Source: Frankiaceae bacterium
GTDB taxonomy: Bacteria; Actinomycetota; Actinomycetes; JAFAQI01
Length of the DNA stretch: 37,788 nucleotides
NCBI GenBank assembly: GCA_030840525.1
Contig: JAVEEI010000049.1
Span: forward strand, 1 to 37,788
Direction of reading: 5' to 3'
Shown here: one piece after another, positions 16,019-22,600 of the stretch
Layout of the letters: each line of letters begins with the position of its first letter
Position numbering within the stretch: position 1 is the stretch's first letter
Position numbers and translations under genes: made by a program
Notes under the pieces: model-generated
What the model was told of the DNA's origin: nothing
Databases searched by the model: none
The model's input: only the letters and a program-made list of their open reading frames with translations

Positions 16019-16783
16019 GTGCTTTTCCACCGTTCGCTTCCGGCTGCCCTCGTGCTGGCCGTGACCGCGACGCTTGCCGCACCGACGCTCGCCAGCGCCG
16101 ACAGCGGTTCCGACGCGCAGTTCGTCTCCGACACCAACGCGGCCCGCTCGCAACACGGCCTGCACGCGTACTCGGTGGCCTCCGACCTCACCTCGATCGC
16201 GAACCGCTGGGCCGCGCACATGGCCGCCAACCGCACCCTCGAGCACAACCCGAACGCCAGCGGCCAGGTCTGCTGCTGGCAGGCGATGGGGGAGAACGTC
16301 GGCGTCGGCGGCAGCGTCTCGGAGATCCAGCAGGCCTTCATGGGCTCCTCGCCGCACCGGGCCAACATCCTGTCCTCGACGTACGCCGAGATCGGCGTCG
16401 GCACCGCCCGCGGCTCCGACGGCCGGCTGTACGTCGACGAGCTGTTCCGGCTGCGTTACGGCGCCACCGCGCCGCGGGCCACGACCAGCACGAGCCGGCC
16501 GGCCACCCACACTCGCACCTACACCTACGCCGCGCCGCGCGCCTCGCGGTCGGCGGCCCGCGCCCCGCTGCGGCCGGCCCGCATCGGCGTCGTGCACCTG
16601 AGCGCGCTACACCCCAGCACGCTGCACCCGAGCACGCTGCACCTCAACCCGGTCACTCGGGCGATGCACGTCGCGACGTTCCTCCGCCAGGTGCGGCAGC
16701 GGCTGCCGGGGCGGGTGCGTGCCGACGCGGTCGGCGGCGCGTTCGGCTACGTCCAGGTGATGAACGCCGCCCTCGGCCACTGA
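16019..16783 (+). CDS. Secreted CAP/SCP-domain protein
   Basis: A 254-residue protein with a Sec signal (core LVLAVTATLAAPTLASA, cleavage about residue 27) followed by a CAP domain (about 34-152). The domain has the bacterial signatures NRTLEHNP, GENVGVG and SPHRANILSSTYAEIGVG; the His and Glu residues match the CAP cavity. The C-terminal third is a Thr/Ser/Arg/Pro-rich linker with a short tandem (LHPSTLHPSTLHLNP), then a helical tail. Bacterial CAP proteins are secreted and often wall-linked; their activity is mostly unsettled. The GTG at 16019 follows CGGGAG. The 132-bp upstream region has two small hairpins (GACAC-GGA-GTGTC, and GGGCT/AGCCC near 15975), which I could not match to a riboswitch. 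Confidence 0.9.
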   Translation: MLFHRSLPAALVLAVTATLAAPTLASADSGSDAQFVSDTNAARSQHGLHAYSVASDLTSIANRWAAHMAANRTLEHNPNASGQVCCWQAMGENVGVGGSVSEIQQAFMGSSPHRANILSSTYAEIGVGTARGSDGRLYVDELFRLRYGATAPRATTSTSRPATHTRTYTYAAPRASRSAARAPLRPARIGVVHLSALHPSTLHPSTLHLNPVTRAMHVATFLRQVRQRLPGRVRADAVGGAFGYVQVMNAALGH

Positions 16784-16821
16784 CCCAGCCGGTCGGCAAC
16801 GTAGCCGGCCCACGCGGTCGA

Positions 16822-18228
16822 CTACGCCTCGACCAGCGCGGCGGCGGCGGCCCGGCTCGCCTCGGCGGCGCGGACCTGGTCCGGCGCGGCCGCGAGCGCC
16901 TCGCGCGCCCACCACTCCTGCCCCTCGGCCGGCAGCGTGGAGATCGGGTCGTAGTACTCGTAGCGCCGGTCCAGCGCCTCGGGGTCGTCCCGCTCGACGC
17001 TGGTCCGGTAGTTCTTCGTCCATGTCGAGACGCCGCGCACCCGGTCGTAGGACTCGAGCTGGTGCACCCAGCGCTTGCCGACGTACGGCACGTCGACGAC
17101 GATCCGCGGCGTCGCGAAGCCCGGCAGGTAGCCCATGATCGCGTGCTGGAGCTGCTGCGCCTCGGCGACGGAGGTCCGCCAGTGCTCGCTGCCCGGGATC
17201 ATGTCGCAGACGTAGAAGTAGTACGGGAGGATCTTGGCGTCGTCCTGGAGCGCGAAGCACAGGTCGAGCAGGTCCTCCTGGGTGGCGTTGACGCCGCGCA
17301 GCAGCACGCCCTGGTTGCGCACGTCGCGGATGCCCGTCTCGAGCATGGCCGCCGCCGCCTCGGCGACCAGCGGCGTCACCGAGTTGGCGTTGTTGACGTG
17401 GGTGTGGATGGCCAGGTCGACGCCGCGGGCCAGGGCGGTCGCGGCCAGCCGGGCCATCCCGGCCCGGACCTCGTCGGCCAGCCAGTGCTGGGGGAGGCCC
17501 ATCAGCGCCTTCGAGGCGAGCCGGATGTCGCGGACCGTCTCGATCTCGAGCAGACGTTCGACGAACGACTCGAGCCGCGGCCAGGGCAGGTTCGCCACGT
17601 CGCCGCCGGAGACGACGACGTCGCGGACGCCGGGCGTACGGCGCAGGTAGTCGACCATCGCGTCGAGCCGGTCGACCGGCTTGAGGGTGAACTTGTGCTT
17701 CGTCACCTGCGGCGTCGAGTTGCCGACGAGGTCCATCCGGGTGCAGTGGCCGCAGTACTGCGGGCAGGTGGGCAGCAGCTCGGCCAGCACCTTGGTCGGG
17801 TAGCGGTGGGTGAGCCCTTCGACCGCCCACATCTCCGCCTCGTGCAGCGAGTCGCGGCTCGACCGCGGGTGGCTCGGCCAGTTGGGGTCCCGGTCGGAGA
17901 ACGCCGGCAGCATGTAGCGGCGGACCGGGTCGGCGTACATCGCGTCGGTCGTCGGCACTGCGCCGGGCACCATCGTGTTGACCATCTGCGGCGGCAGCAG
18001 GATGGTCATCGTGGCGCGCTCGGCCTGGTCCCGCTCGACGTCGGCGTAGAACGCGTCGTCGAGCAGGTCGCCGTAGACGGCGCGTAGCTGGGCGACGTTC
18101 TTCACGCAGTGCGCCCGCTGCCACTGCGGGTCGCGCCACTCGGCCGCGGTGACCGCACGCCAGGCCGGCAGCCGGGTCCAGTCGGGCTCGACCAGCTCGC
18201 GGCGCCGGTATGCGTACGGCTGGTCCAT
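16822..18228 (-). CDS. kamA: Radical SAM lysine 2,3-aminomutase family protein (KamA)
   Basis: A 468-residue protein. The radical-SAM cluster motif CxxxCxxC is at C155, C159 and C162 (CPQYCGHC), followed by SGGD (207-210). The PLP lysine is K385 in VPYVGKRW. D342 (PYYFYVCD) and D379 (VVDVP) align with the two aspartates that hold the substrate side-chain amine in clostridial lysine 2,3-aminomutase, favouring L-lysine to L-beta-lysine. The C-terminal cysteines that bind zinc in the clostridial enzyme are absent. The ATG at 18228 has the Shine-Dalgarno CGGAGG; the frame continues to 18612 only through the divergent kdd region. It is divergent from kdd-kamD-kamE-kal, which use beta-lysine. A role with another amino acid cannot be excluded. 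Confidence 0.9.
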   Translation of the reverse strand: MDQPYAYRRRELVEPDWTRLPAWRAVTAAEWRDPQWQRAHCVKNVAQLRAVYGDLLDDAFYADVERDQAERATMTILLPPQMVNTMVPGAVPTTDAMYADPVRRYMLPAFSDRDPNWPSHPRSSRDSLHEAEMWAVEGLTHRYPTKVLAELLPTCPQYCGHCTRMDLVGNSTPQVTKHKFTLKPVDRLDAMVDYLRRTPGVRDVVVSGGDVANLPWPRLESFVERLLEIETVRDIRLASKALMGLPQHWLADEVRAGMARLAATALARGVDLAIHTHVNNANSVTPLVAEAAAAMLETGIRDVRNQGVLLRGVNATQEDLLDLCFALQDDAKILPYYFYVCDMIPGSEHWRTSVAEAQQLQHAIMGYLPGFATPRIVVDVPYVGKRWVHQLESYDRVRGVSTWTKNYRTSVERDDPEALDRRYEYYDPISTLPAEGQEWWAREALAAAPDQVRAAEASRAAAAALVEA

Positions 18229-18262
18229 CGTGCCTCCGTGCGTCAGACTTGCCTTTAGCTGC

Positions 18263-18291
18263 ACGATACGGAGAACATTCGGCAAGGACAA
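18263..18291 (-). promoter_or_regulatory. Sigma-A-like promoter for kamA
   Basis: Read on the minus strand, TTGTCC (-35, 18286-18291) and TATCGT (-10, 18263-18268) are separated by 17 bp. The expected RNA start is about 28 nt before the kamA ATG. The -35 box lies within 16 bp of the divergent kdd -10 box, so the two promoters overlap. Confidence 0.6.
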
Positions 18292-18307
18292 CGACCGACC
18301 GTAGAAT
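18278..18307 (+). promoter_or_regulatory. Promoter for the kdd-kamD-kamE-kal operon
   Basis: TAGAAT at 18302-18307 is a near-consensus -10 box, with a weak -35 (TTCGGC, 18278-18283) 18 bp upstream. The ATG at 18320 is only 12 bp beyond the -10, so the mRNA would be leaderless or nearly so. A small palindrome (AATTTCCCGAATT, 18305-18317) spans the expected start point and could be an operator. Confidence 0.55.
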
Positions 18308-18319
18308 TTCCCGAATTGG

Positions 18320-19375
18320 ATGAGTGGGGTGACAAAAGGGCCTGGCTCGCCGATCGGCCTGCATCGCGTGGTCGAGCCGGTCGGCGTGCTCCCGCAGGCC
18401 GCCTGGCGGCTCGACCCCAGCCCGGAGCTGTACGACGACGAGACGCGGGTCCGCGTCTCGAGGCTCAACCTCGACGCGGCGTCGTACCGGCAGCTGCACG
18501 AGACGTACGCCGGCGACGGTGCCGCCGTTCGGGCCGAGGTCGTGCGGATCGTGACGGAGCGGGGCAAGATGCACAACCCGGTCACCGGGTCCGGCGGGAT
18601 GCTCGTCGGCACGGTGGACGAGACCGGGCCGGCCTCGCCGCTCGGCCTGGTGCCCGGCCAGCGGGTCGCGACCCTCGTCTCGCTGACGCTGACGCCGCTC
18701 GCGCTCGACGACGGCCTCGCCAGCTGGGACGGCCGCGGCGAGCAGGTCCCGGCCGAGGGGCACGCGATCCTGTTCGGCCGGTCGATCGCCGCCGTCCTGC
18801 CCGACGACCTTCCGGTCGAGCTCGCCCTCGCGGTCTTCGACGTCTGCGGGGCGCCGGCGCTGACCGCTCGCGTCGTCGGGCGCTACCCGCACCCGCGGGT
18901 GGCCGTGCTCGGTGCCGCGGGCAAGAGTGGTTGCCTCTCCCTGGCCGCCGCCCGCAACGCCGGGGCCGGCAGCGTGGTCGGGGTCGTCCGCGACGAGAGA
19001 GAGGCCGCGCTGCTGCGCGCCGCCGGCCTGGCCGACGAGGTGGTCGTGGCCGACGCCCGCGACCCGGTCGGGCTGGCCGCGGCGGTCGGCCAGCCGGCCG
19101 ACGTGACGGTCGTGTGCGTCGACGTACCCGGCTGCGAAGGTGCCGCCGTGCTCGCCACCGCCGCGGGCGGCACCGTCGTGTTCTTCTCGATGGCGACGTC
19201 GTTCTCGGCGGCCGCGCTCGGGGCCGAAGGCCTCGCCGCCGACGTCGACCTGGTGATCGGCAACGGCTACACGCCCGGACACGCCGACCTTGCGCTCGGC
19301 CTGTTCCGCGCGGAGCGCGGGGTCCAACAGGTCTTCGACGCGCGTCTAGGTCTCGACCTCAAGGTGAGCCAGTGA
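18320..19375 (+). CDS. kdd: L-erythro-3,5-diaminohexanoate dehydrogenase
   Basis: A 351-residue protein, as expected for Kdd. It has an N-terminal substrate domain and a Rossmann domain with the dinucleotide loop VAVLGAAGKSG (about 194-204) and a later GGTVVFFSMATSFSAAALG stretch typical of the family. Kdd oxidatively deaminates 3,5-diaminohexanoate to 3-keto-5-aminohexanoate with NAD(P)+ in the beta-lysine pathway. Its place as first gene before the two lysine 5,6-aminomutase subunit genes supports this strongly. The ATG at 18320 fits the leaderless promoter; a GTG at 18329 is an alternative. Its stop overlaps the kamD start (GTGA). Confidence 0.92.
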   Translation: MSGVTKGPGSPIGLHRVVEPVGVLPQAAWRLDPSPELYDDETRVRVSRLNLDAASYRQLHETYAGDGAAVRAEVVRIVTERGKMHNPVTGSGGMLVGTVDETGPASPLGLVPGQRVATLVSLTLTPLALDDGLASWDGRGEQVPAEGHAILFGRSIAAVLPDDLPVELALAVFDVCGAPALTARVVGRYPHPRVAVLGAAGKSGCLSLAAARNAGAGSVVGVVRDEREAALLRAAGLADEVVVADARDPVGLAAAVGQPADVTVVCVDVPGCEGAAVLATAAGGTVVFFSMATSFSAAALGAEGLAADVDLVIGNGYTPGHADLALGLFRAERGVQQVFDARLGLDLKVSQ

Positions 19376-20943
19376 CAGACACCGTGCGCCGCAACCTGCT
19401 GCGGCTCGACCAGCGGACCGTACGCCGGGCGCGTGCGCTGGCCGAGCGCGCGGCCGCGCCGGTCATCGAGCTGGCCCGGACCCATACGACGACATCGGTC
19501 GAGCGGGCCGTGCTCCGGCTGGCCGGCCTCACCGGCGCCGACGCCGAGGGCATCCCGTGGGTCAACCGGCTGGTCGACGCGGTCGCCGCCGACGTGGGCC
19601 TCGGCCACGGCGTGGCACTGCCGGTCTGGCACGAGCTGCGCCGGGGCGGCCACACCGACCTCGCCGCGCTGGCCCAGAAGGCGGCCGCCGGGGGAGTGGC
19701 CTTCGCCGTACCGGAAGGGCGCGAGCGGCAGTCCGCCGTGACCGCGTCGCGGCGCGCGGTCGCGCGCGGCATCGCGACCATCGACCGCAACCGCAAGACC
19801 CGTGACCGGCTGCTGCGCAAGCTCGGCGACCCGCCGAAGCCGTGGATCTACCTGATCGTCGCCACCGGCGACATCCACGAGGACATCCCCCAGGCCCAGG
19901 CCGCGGCCCGGGAGGGGGCCGACGTCATCGCGGTCATCCGGTCGACCGGCCAGTCGCTGCTCGACTACGTCCCCGAGGGCGCGACCCGGGAGGGCTTCGC
20001 CGGGACCTACGCGACCCAGGAGAACTTCAGGCTGATGCGGGCGGCGCTCGACGACGTCTCGGCCGAGCTTGGCCGCTACGTGCGCCTGACCAACTACGCG
20101 TCCGGCCTGTGCATGCCCGAGATCGCCACGCTCGCCGGCCTCGAGCGGCTCGACATGATGCTCAACGACTGCATGTACGGAATCATCTTCCGCGACATCA
20201 ACCCACGGCGTACCTTTATCGACCAGCGGTTTAGTCGACAAATCCATGCGCGTGCCGGGATCGTGATCAACACCGGCGAGGACAACTACCTCACCACCGC
20301 CGATGCGGTCGACGCCGCGCACACGGTCGTCGTTAGCCAGTTGCTCAACGAGCGGTTCGGCCTCGAGGCCGGCCTGCAGGACTGGCAGCTCGGCCTCGGC
20401 CACGCGTTCGAGATCAACCCGGCGCTGCCCGAGCAGTTCCGGCTCGAGCTCGCCCACGCGCAGCTGGTCCGCGAGCTGTTCCCGAACGCGCCGCTGAAGT
20501 ACATGCCGCCGACGAAGCACATGACCGGCAACGTCTTCTTCGGCTACCTGCTCGACGCGTTCTTCAACCTTGCCGGCGTGATGACCGACCAGTCGATCTT
20601 GCTCGTCGGGATGATGACCGAGGGCATCGTCACGCCGTTCCTGTCCGACCGCGACCTCGCGCTGGAGAACGTGCGCTACGTCCGCGACGCGTGCGCCGGC
20701 CTGGCCGAGGACTTCCGGCCGGCCCCGGACGGGTTCGTCGCGACCCGGGCCCGCCAGGTGCTCGCCGAGTCGGTCGAGCTGCTCGAGCGCATCGCCGACG
20801 ACGGGCTGTTCACCGCCATCGCGGACGGGACGTTCGGGGTCACCAGGCGGCCGGCCGACGGCGGGCGCGGCGCCGACGGCGTGGTCGCGCACGCCGACGA
20901 CTACCTCAACCCCGCCACCGAGCTGCTGGAGGCGACCGCATGA
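19372..20943 (+). CDS. kamD: Lysine 5,6-aminomutase alpha subunit
   Basis: A 523-residue protein of standard length for the alpha subunit, which forms the TIM barrel that binds substrate and caps coenzyme B12. Recognisable conserved stretches include [63 protein letters not shown] and [18 protein letters not shown]. The enzyme moves the terminal amino group of beta-lysine (or D-lysine) from C6 to C5 using adenosylcobalamin and PLP. The GTG at 19372 overlaps the kdd stop by 4 nt and has AAGGTGAG upstream. The end overlaps kamE by ATGA. It needs KamE for the cofactors. The identification is secure. Confidence 0.95.
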   Translation: MTDTVRRNLLRLDQRTVRRARALAERAAAPVIELARTHTTTSVERAVLRLAGLTGADAEGIPWVNRLVDAVAADVGLGHGVALPVWHELRRGGHTDLAALAQKAAAGGVAFAVPEGRERQSAVTASRRAVARGIATIDRNRKTRDRLLRKLGDPPKPWIYLIVATGDIHEDIPQAQAAAREGADVIAVIRSTGQSLLDYVPEGATREGFAGTYATQENFRLMRAALDDVSAELGRYVRLTNYASGLCMPEIATLAGLERLDMMLNDCMYGIIFRDINPRRTFIDQRFSRQIHARAGIVINTGEDNYLTTADAVDAAHTVVVSQLLNERFGLEAGLQDWQLGLGHAFEINPALPEQFRLELAHAQLVRELFPNAPLKYMPPTKHMTGNVFFGYLLDAFFNLAGVMTDQSILLVGMMTEGIVTPFLSDRDLALENVRYVRDACAGLAEDFRPAPDGFVATRARQVLAESVELLERIADDGLFTAIADGTFGVTRRPADGGRGADGVVAHADDYLNPATELLEATA

Positions 20944-21689
20944 CGATGAACTTGGTCCGGGCCTACGGCGACACGACCGGCGACGGCATGGTCCAGCTCT
21001 CGTTCACGCTGCCGGTGCCGGCCGGCCCGCGCGCCGAGGCCGCGGCCGCGCTGTTCGCGGCCAAGATGGGGCTCGACCCGGCGATGGTCGTGCACGCGAA
21101 GGCGGTCGGGCCGGACTTCACCTTCTTCGTCGTCTACGGCCGCTCCGGCGTGATCGTCGACCTCGACGAGGTCGAGGTCCACGAGCGAGAGTTCCCCTTG
21201 CTGACGGCCAAAGAGATAAACCTCGAGGTGAGGTCGATGCTCGGTCGCCGTCTGGTGGTGGTCGGCGCGACCGTCGGCACCGACGCGCACACCGTCGGGC
21301 TCGACGCGATCCTCAACGTCAAGGGGTTCGCGGGGGAGAAGGGGCTCGAGTACTACCGGGAGCTGCGGGTGGTCAACCTCGGTGCCCAGGTCGACCCGGC
21401 GCACCTGGTCGAGCGGGCAGTCGCGGAGCAGGCCGACGCGCTCCTGGTCAGCCAGGTCGTGACCCAGCGCGACGCGCACCTGCACCACGTCCGGCTGGTC
21501 GCCGAGGAGCTCGCGGCCGGCTGGCCCGCCACGACACCCCGGCCGCTGGTCGTCGTCGGCGGCCCACGGTTCGAGCCACGGATGGCCGCCGAGCTCGGGG
21601 TCGACCGCATCTTCGCGAAGGGCACCACTCCGCGCGAGGTCGCGTCGTACCTCGTCCACGCCCTCGCCCAGCGCCGGGTGGCGGCATGA
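20940..21689 (+). CDS. kamE: Lysine 5,6-aminomutase beta subunit (B12- and PLP-binding)
   Basis: A 249-residue protein. D115-A-H117-T-V-G120 is the base-off/His-on cobalamin motif DxHxxG. K128 in LNVKGF is the PLP-binding lysine, with the same 11-residue separation from the B12 histidine as in the clostridial enzyme (H133/K144). The N-terminal dimerisation domain (about 1-95) precedes the Rossmann-like B12 domain. With KamD it makes 3,5-diaminohexanoate from beta-lysine. The ATG at 20940 is chosen from the ATGA overlap with kamD; the next gene overlaps by ATGA as well, so the operon is translationally coupled. Confidence 0.95.
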   Translation: MTMNLVRAYGDTTGDGMVQLSFTLPVPAGPRAEAAAALFAAKMGLDPAMVVHAKAVGPDFTFFVVYGRSGVIVDLDEVEVHEREFPLLTAKEINLEVRSMLGRRLVVVGATVGTDAHTVGLDAILNVKGFAGEKGLEYYRELRVVNLGAQVDPAHLVERAVAEQADALLVSQVVTQRDAHLHHVRLVAEELAAGWPATTPRPLVVVGGPRFEPRMAAELGVDRIFAKGTTPREVASYLVHALAQRRVAA

Positions 21690-22081
21690 CCGGCTCGGTC
21701 TCCGGCGCCAGCGAAGGCGTGCGGGTCGAGCACCGCCGCTACGTCGCGCACCACGCCGCCCACTACGGCGGGGGGCTCGTCGACGGCGCGTACGTGCTCG
21801 GGCTGTTCGGCGACGCCGCGACCGAGCTGTGCATCCGCACCGACGGCGACGAGGGACTGTTCGCGGCGTACGACAGCGTCGAGTTCCTGGCGCCGGTGCA
21901 GGCCGGCGACGTCATCGAGGTGACCGCCGAGATCGACCGGGTGGGCCGGCGCAGCCGGGGCGTGACGTTCGTCGCCCGGGTGGTCTGCCGGGCCGACCCG
22001 GCGCGTGGGCCGTCGGCGGCGACCGTGCTGGCCGAGCCGGCCGTGGTCGTCCGGGCGCACGGCACCGTCGTCGTGCCGTAA
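21686..22081 (+). CDS. kal: 3-aminobutyryl-CoA ammonia-lyase
   Basis: A 131-residue hotdog-fold protein. The family signature is plain: [20 protein letters not shown], then [19 protein letters not shown] and [15 protein letters not shown]. Kal removes ammonia from 3-aminobutyryl-CoA to give crotonyl-CoA, the last specific step of lysine fermentation. The start overlaps kamE (ATGA), and the gene is the last in the operon; a hairpin with T-run follows 134 bp later. The preceding enzyme of the route, the 3-keto-5-aminohexanoate cleavage enzyme (Kce), is not encoded in the window. Confidence 0.93.
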   Translation: MTGSVSGASEGVRVEHRRYVAHHAAHYGGGLVDGAYVLGLFGDAATELCIRTDGDEGLFAAYDSVEFLAPVQAGDVIEVTAEIDRVGRRSRGVTFVARVVCRADPARGPSAATVLAEPAVVVRAHGTVVVP

Positions 22082-22119
22082 CTGCCGCTTGGTCCAATTC
22101 CGGCCCAGCAGGTGACTGC

Positions 22120-22206
22120 GGAAATCATCCGTTCGGATGATTCCTCGAATTCGCGAAGATCGTCGATCAACGCGATGACCTGCGGTTTTGAGCATCGTCG
22201 CAGGTC
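22120..22206 (+). other. Two hairpins in the 3' region of the kdd-kamDE-kal operon
   Basis: AATCATCC (22123-22130) pairs with GGATGATT (22135-22142) around GTTC, extended by GGA/TCC across a 1-nt bulge. GACCTGCG (22177-22184) pairs with CGCAGGTC (22199-22206) around 14 nt. They precede the T-run hairpin at 22215. They may protect the 3' end of the mRNA or be regulatory. Function is unknown. Confidence 0.55.
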
Positions 22207-22214
22207 AGAGGACT

Positions 22215-22248
22215 GTTGACAGCCGACTGCTGTCAACCGTTAGTTTTC
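22215..22248 (+). terminator. Intrinsic terminator of the lysine operon
   Basis: GTTGACAG (22215-22222) pairs perfectly with CTGTCAAC (22230-22237) around a 7-nt loop. It is followed by CGTTAGTTTT, a T-rich tail unusual for this GC-rich window. It lies 134 bp after the kal stop. Confidence 0.7.
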
Positions 22249-22512
22249 CCTCCGTCCACCGCAGGGACGCTCGGCGTTAGAGGGCGCCACCCCGTGTCCC
22301 GGCTGGCCAGGATCGGCGCGACGTGCACCCGTCGACGCCGAGCAGGTGCCAGGGTCAGCCGGAGCGGGTGTGGCCGCGACTTCTGGCGTCGGCGGGGTGC
22401 GACCACCTGGGAGGGGCCCGGGTGCCCAGTAGACAACGGCGGGAACGTCGGCATCCGGCCGGCGCCTCGTCGGTCCGAAGGCGCGCCCGGGCCCACCTCC
22501 AGCGACACTCTC
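22249..22512. other. 264-bp stretch with no recognisable gene, between two terminator-like hairpins
   Basis: No reading frame here has a plausible start, Shine-Dalgarno or recognisable product on either strand. I compared it by eye with cobalamin, TPP, SAM, glycine and c-di-AMP riboswitches, RNase P RNA, SRP RNA and tmRNA and found no match. It is bounded by the lysine-operon terminator and by the 12-bp hairpin at 22513. It could be a small RNA transcribed rightward and ended by that hairpin, or a long lnt leader. Confidence 0.3.
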
Positions 22513-22541
22513 CGAATGCCGCCCCACAAGGGCGGCATTCG
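22513..22541 (+). terminator. Perfect 12-bp hairpin upstream of lnt
   Basis: CGAATGCCGCCC (22513-22524) pairs with GGGCGGCATTCG (22530-22541) around the loop CACAA. No T-run follows. It ends 59 bp before the lnt start and would insulate lnt from upstream transcription or end a small RNA. Confidence 0.65.
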
Positions 22542-22570
22542 CACGTTCAGGGGTAACGACCCGGCATTGG

Positions 22571-22576
22571 TAGCGT
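22571..22576 (+). promoter_or_regulatory. Possible -10 element for lnt-ppm1
   Basis: TAGCGT fits TANNNT and lies 24 bp before the lnt ATG. The -35 region is poor (TTCAGG at 22546-22551, 19-bp spacing), so the assignment is tentative. Confidence 0.35.
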
Positions 22577-22600
22577 CGGCGGCGAAGCCGTGGGACGACG

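Noticed and set aside
15394-18087. An 897-codon plus-strand frame through the Lrp, CAP and kamA genes
   Set aside because: It crosses three real genes in shadow frames, one of them antisense to kamA, and has no family signature.
22249-22512. Cobalamin riboswitch near the B12-dependent kamDE genes
   Set aside because: No B12 box or core cobalamin-aptamer segments could be found on either strand, and the segment lies downstream of the operon.
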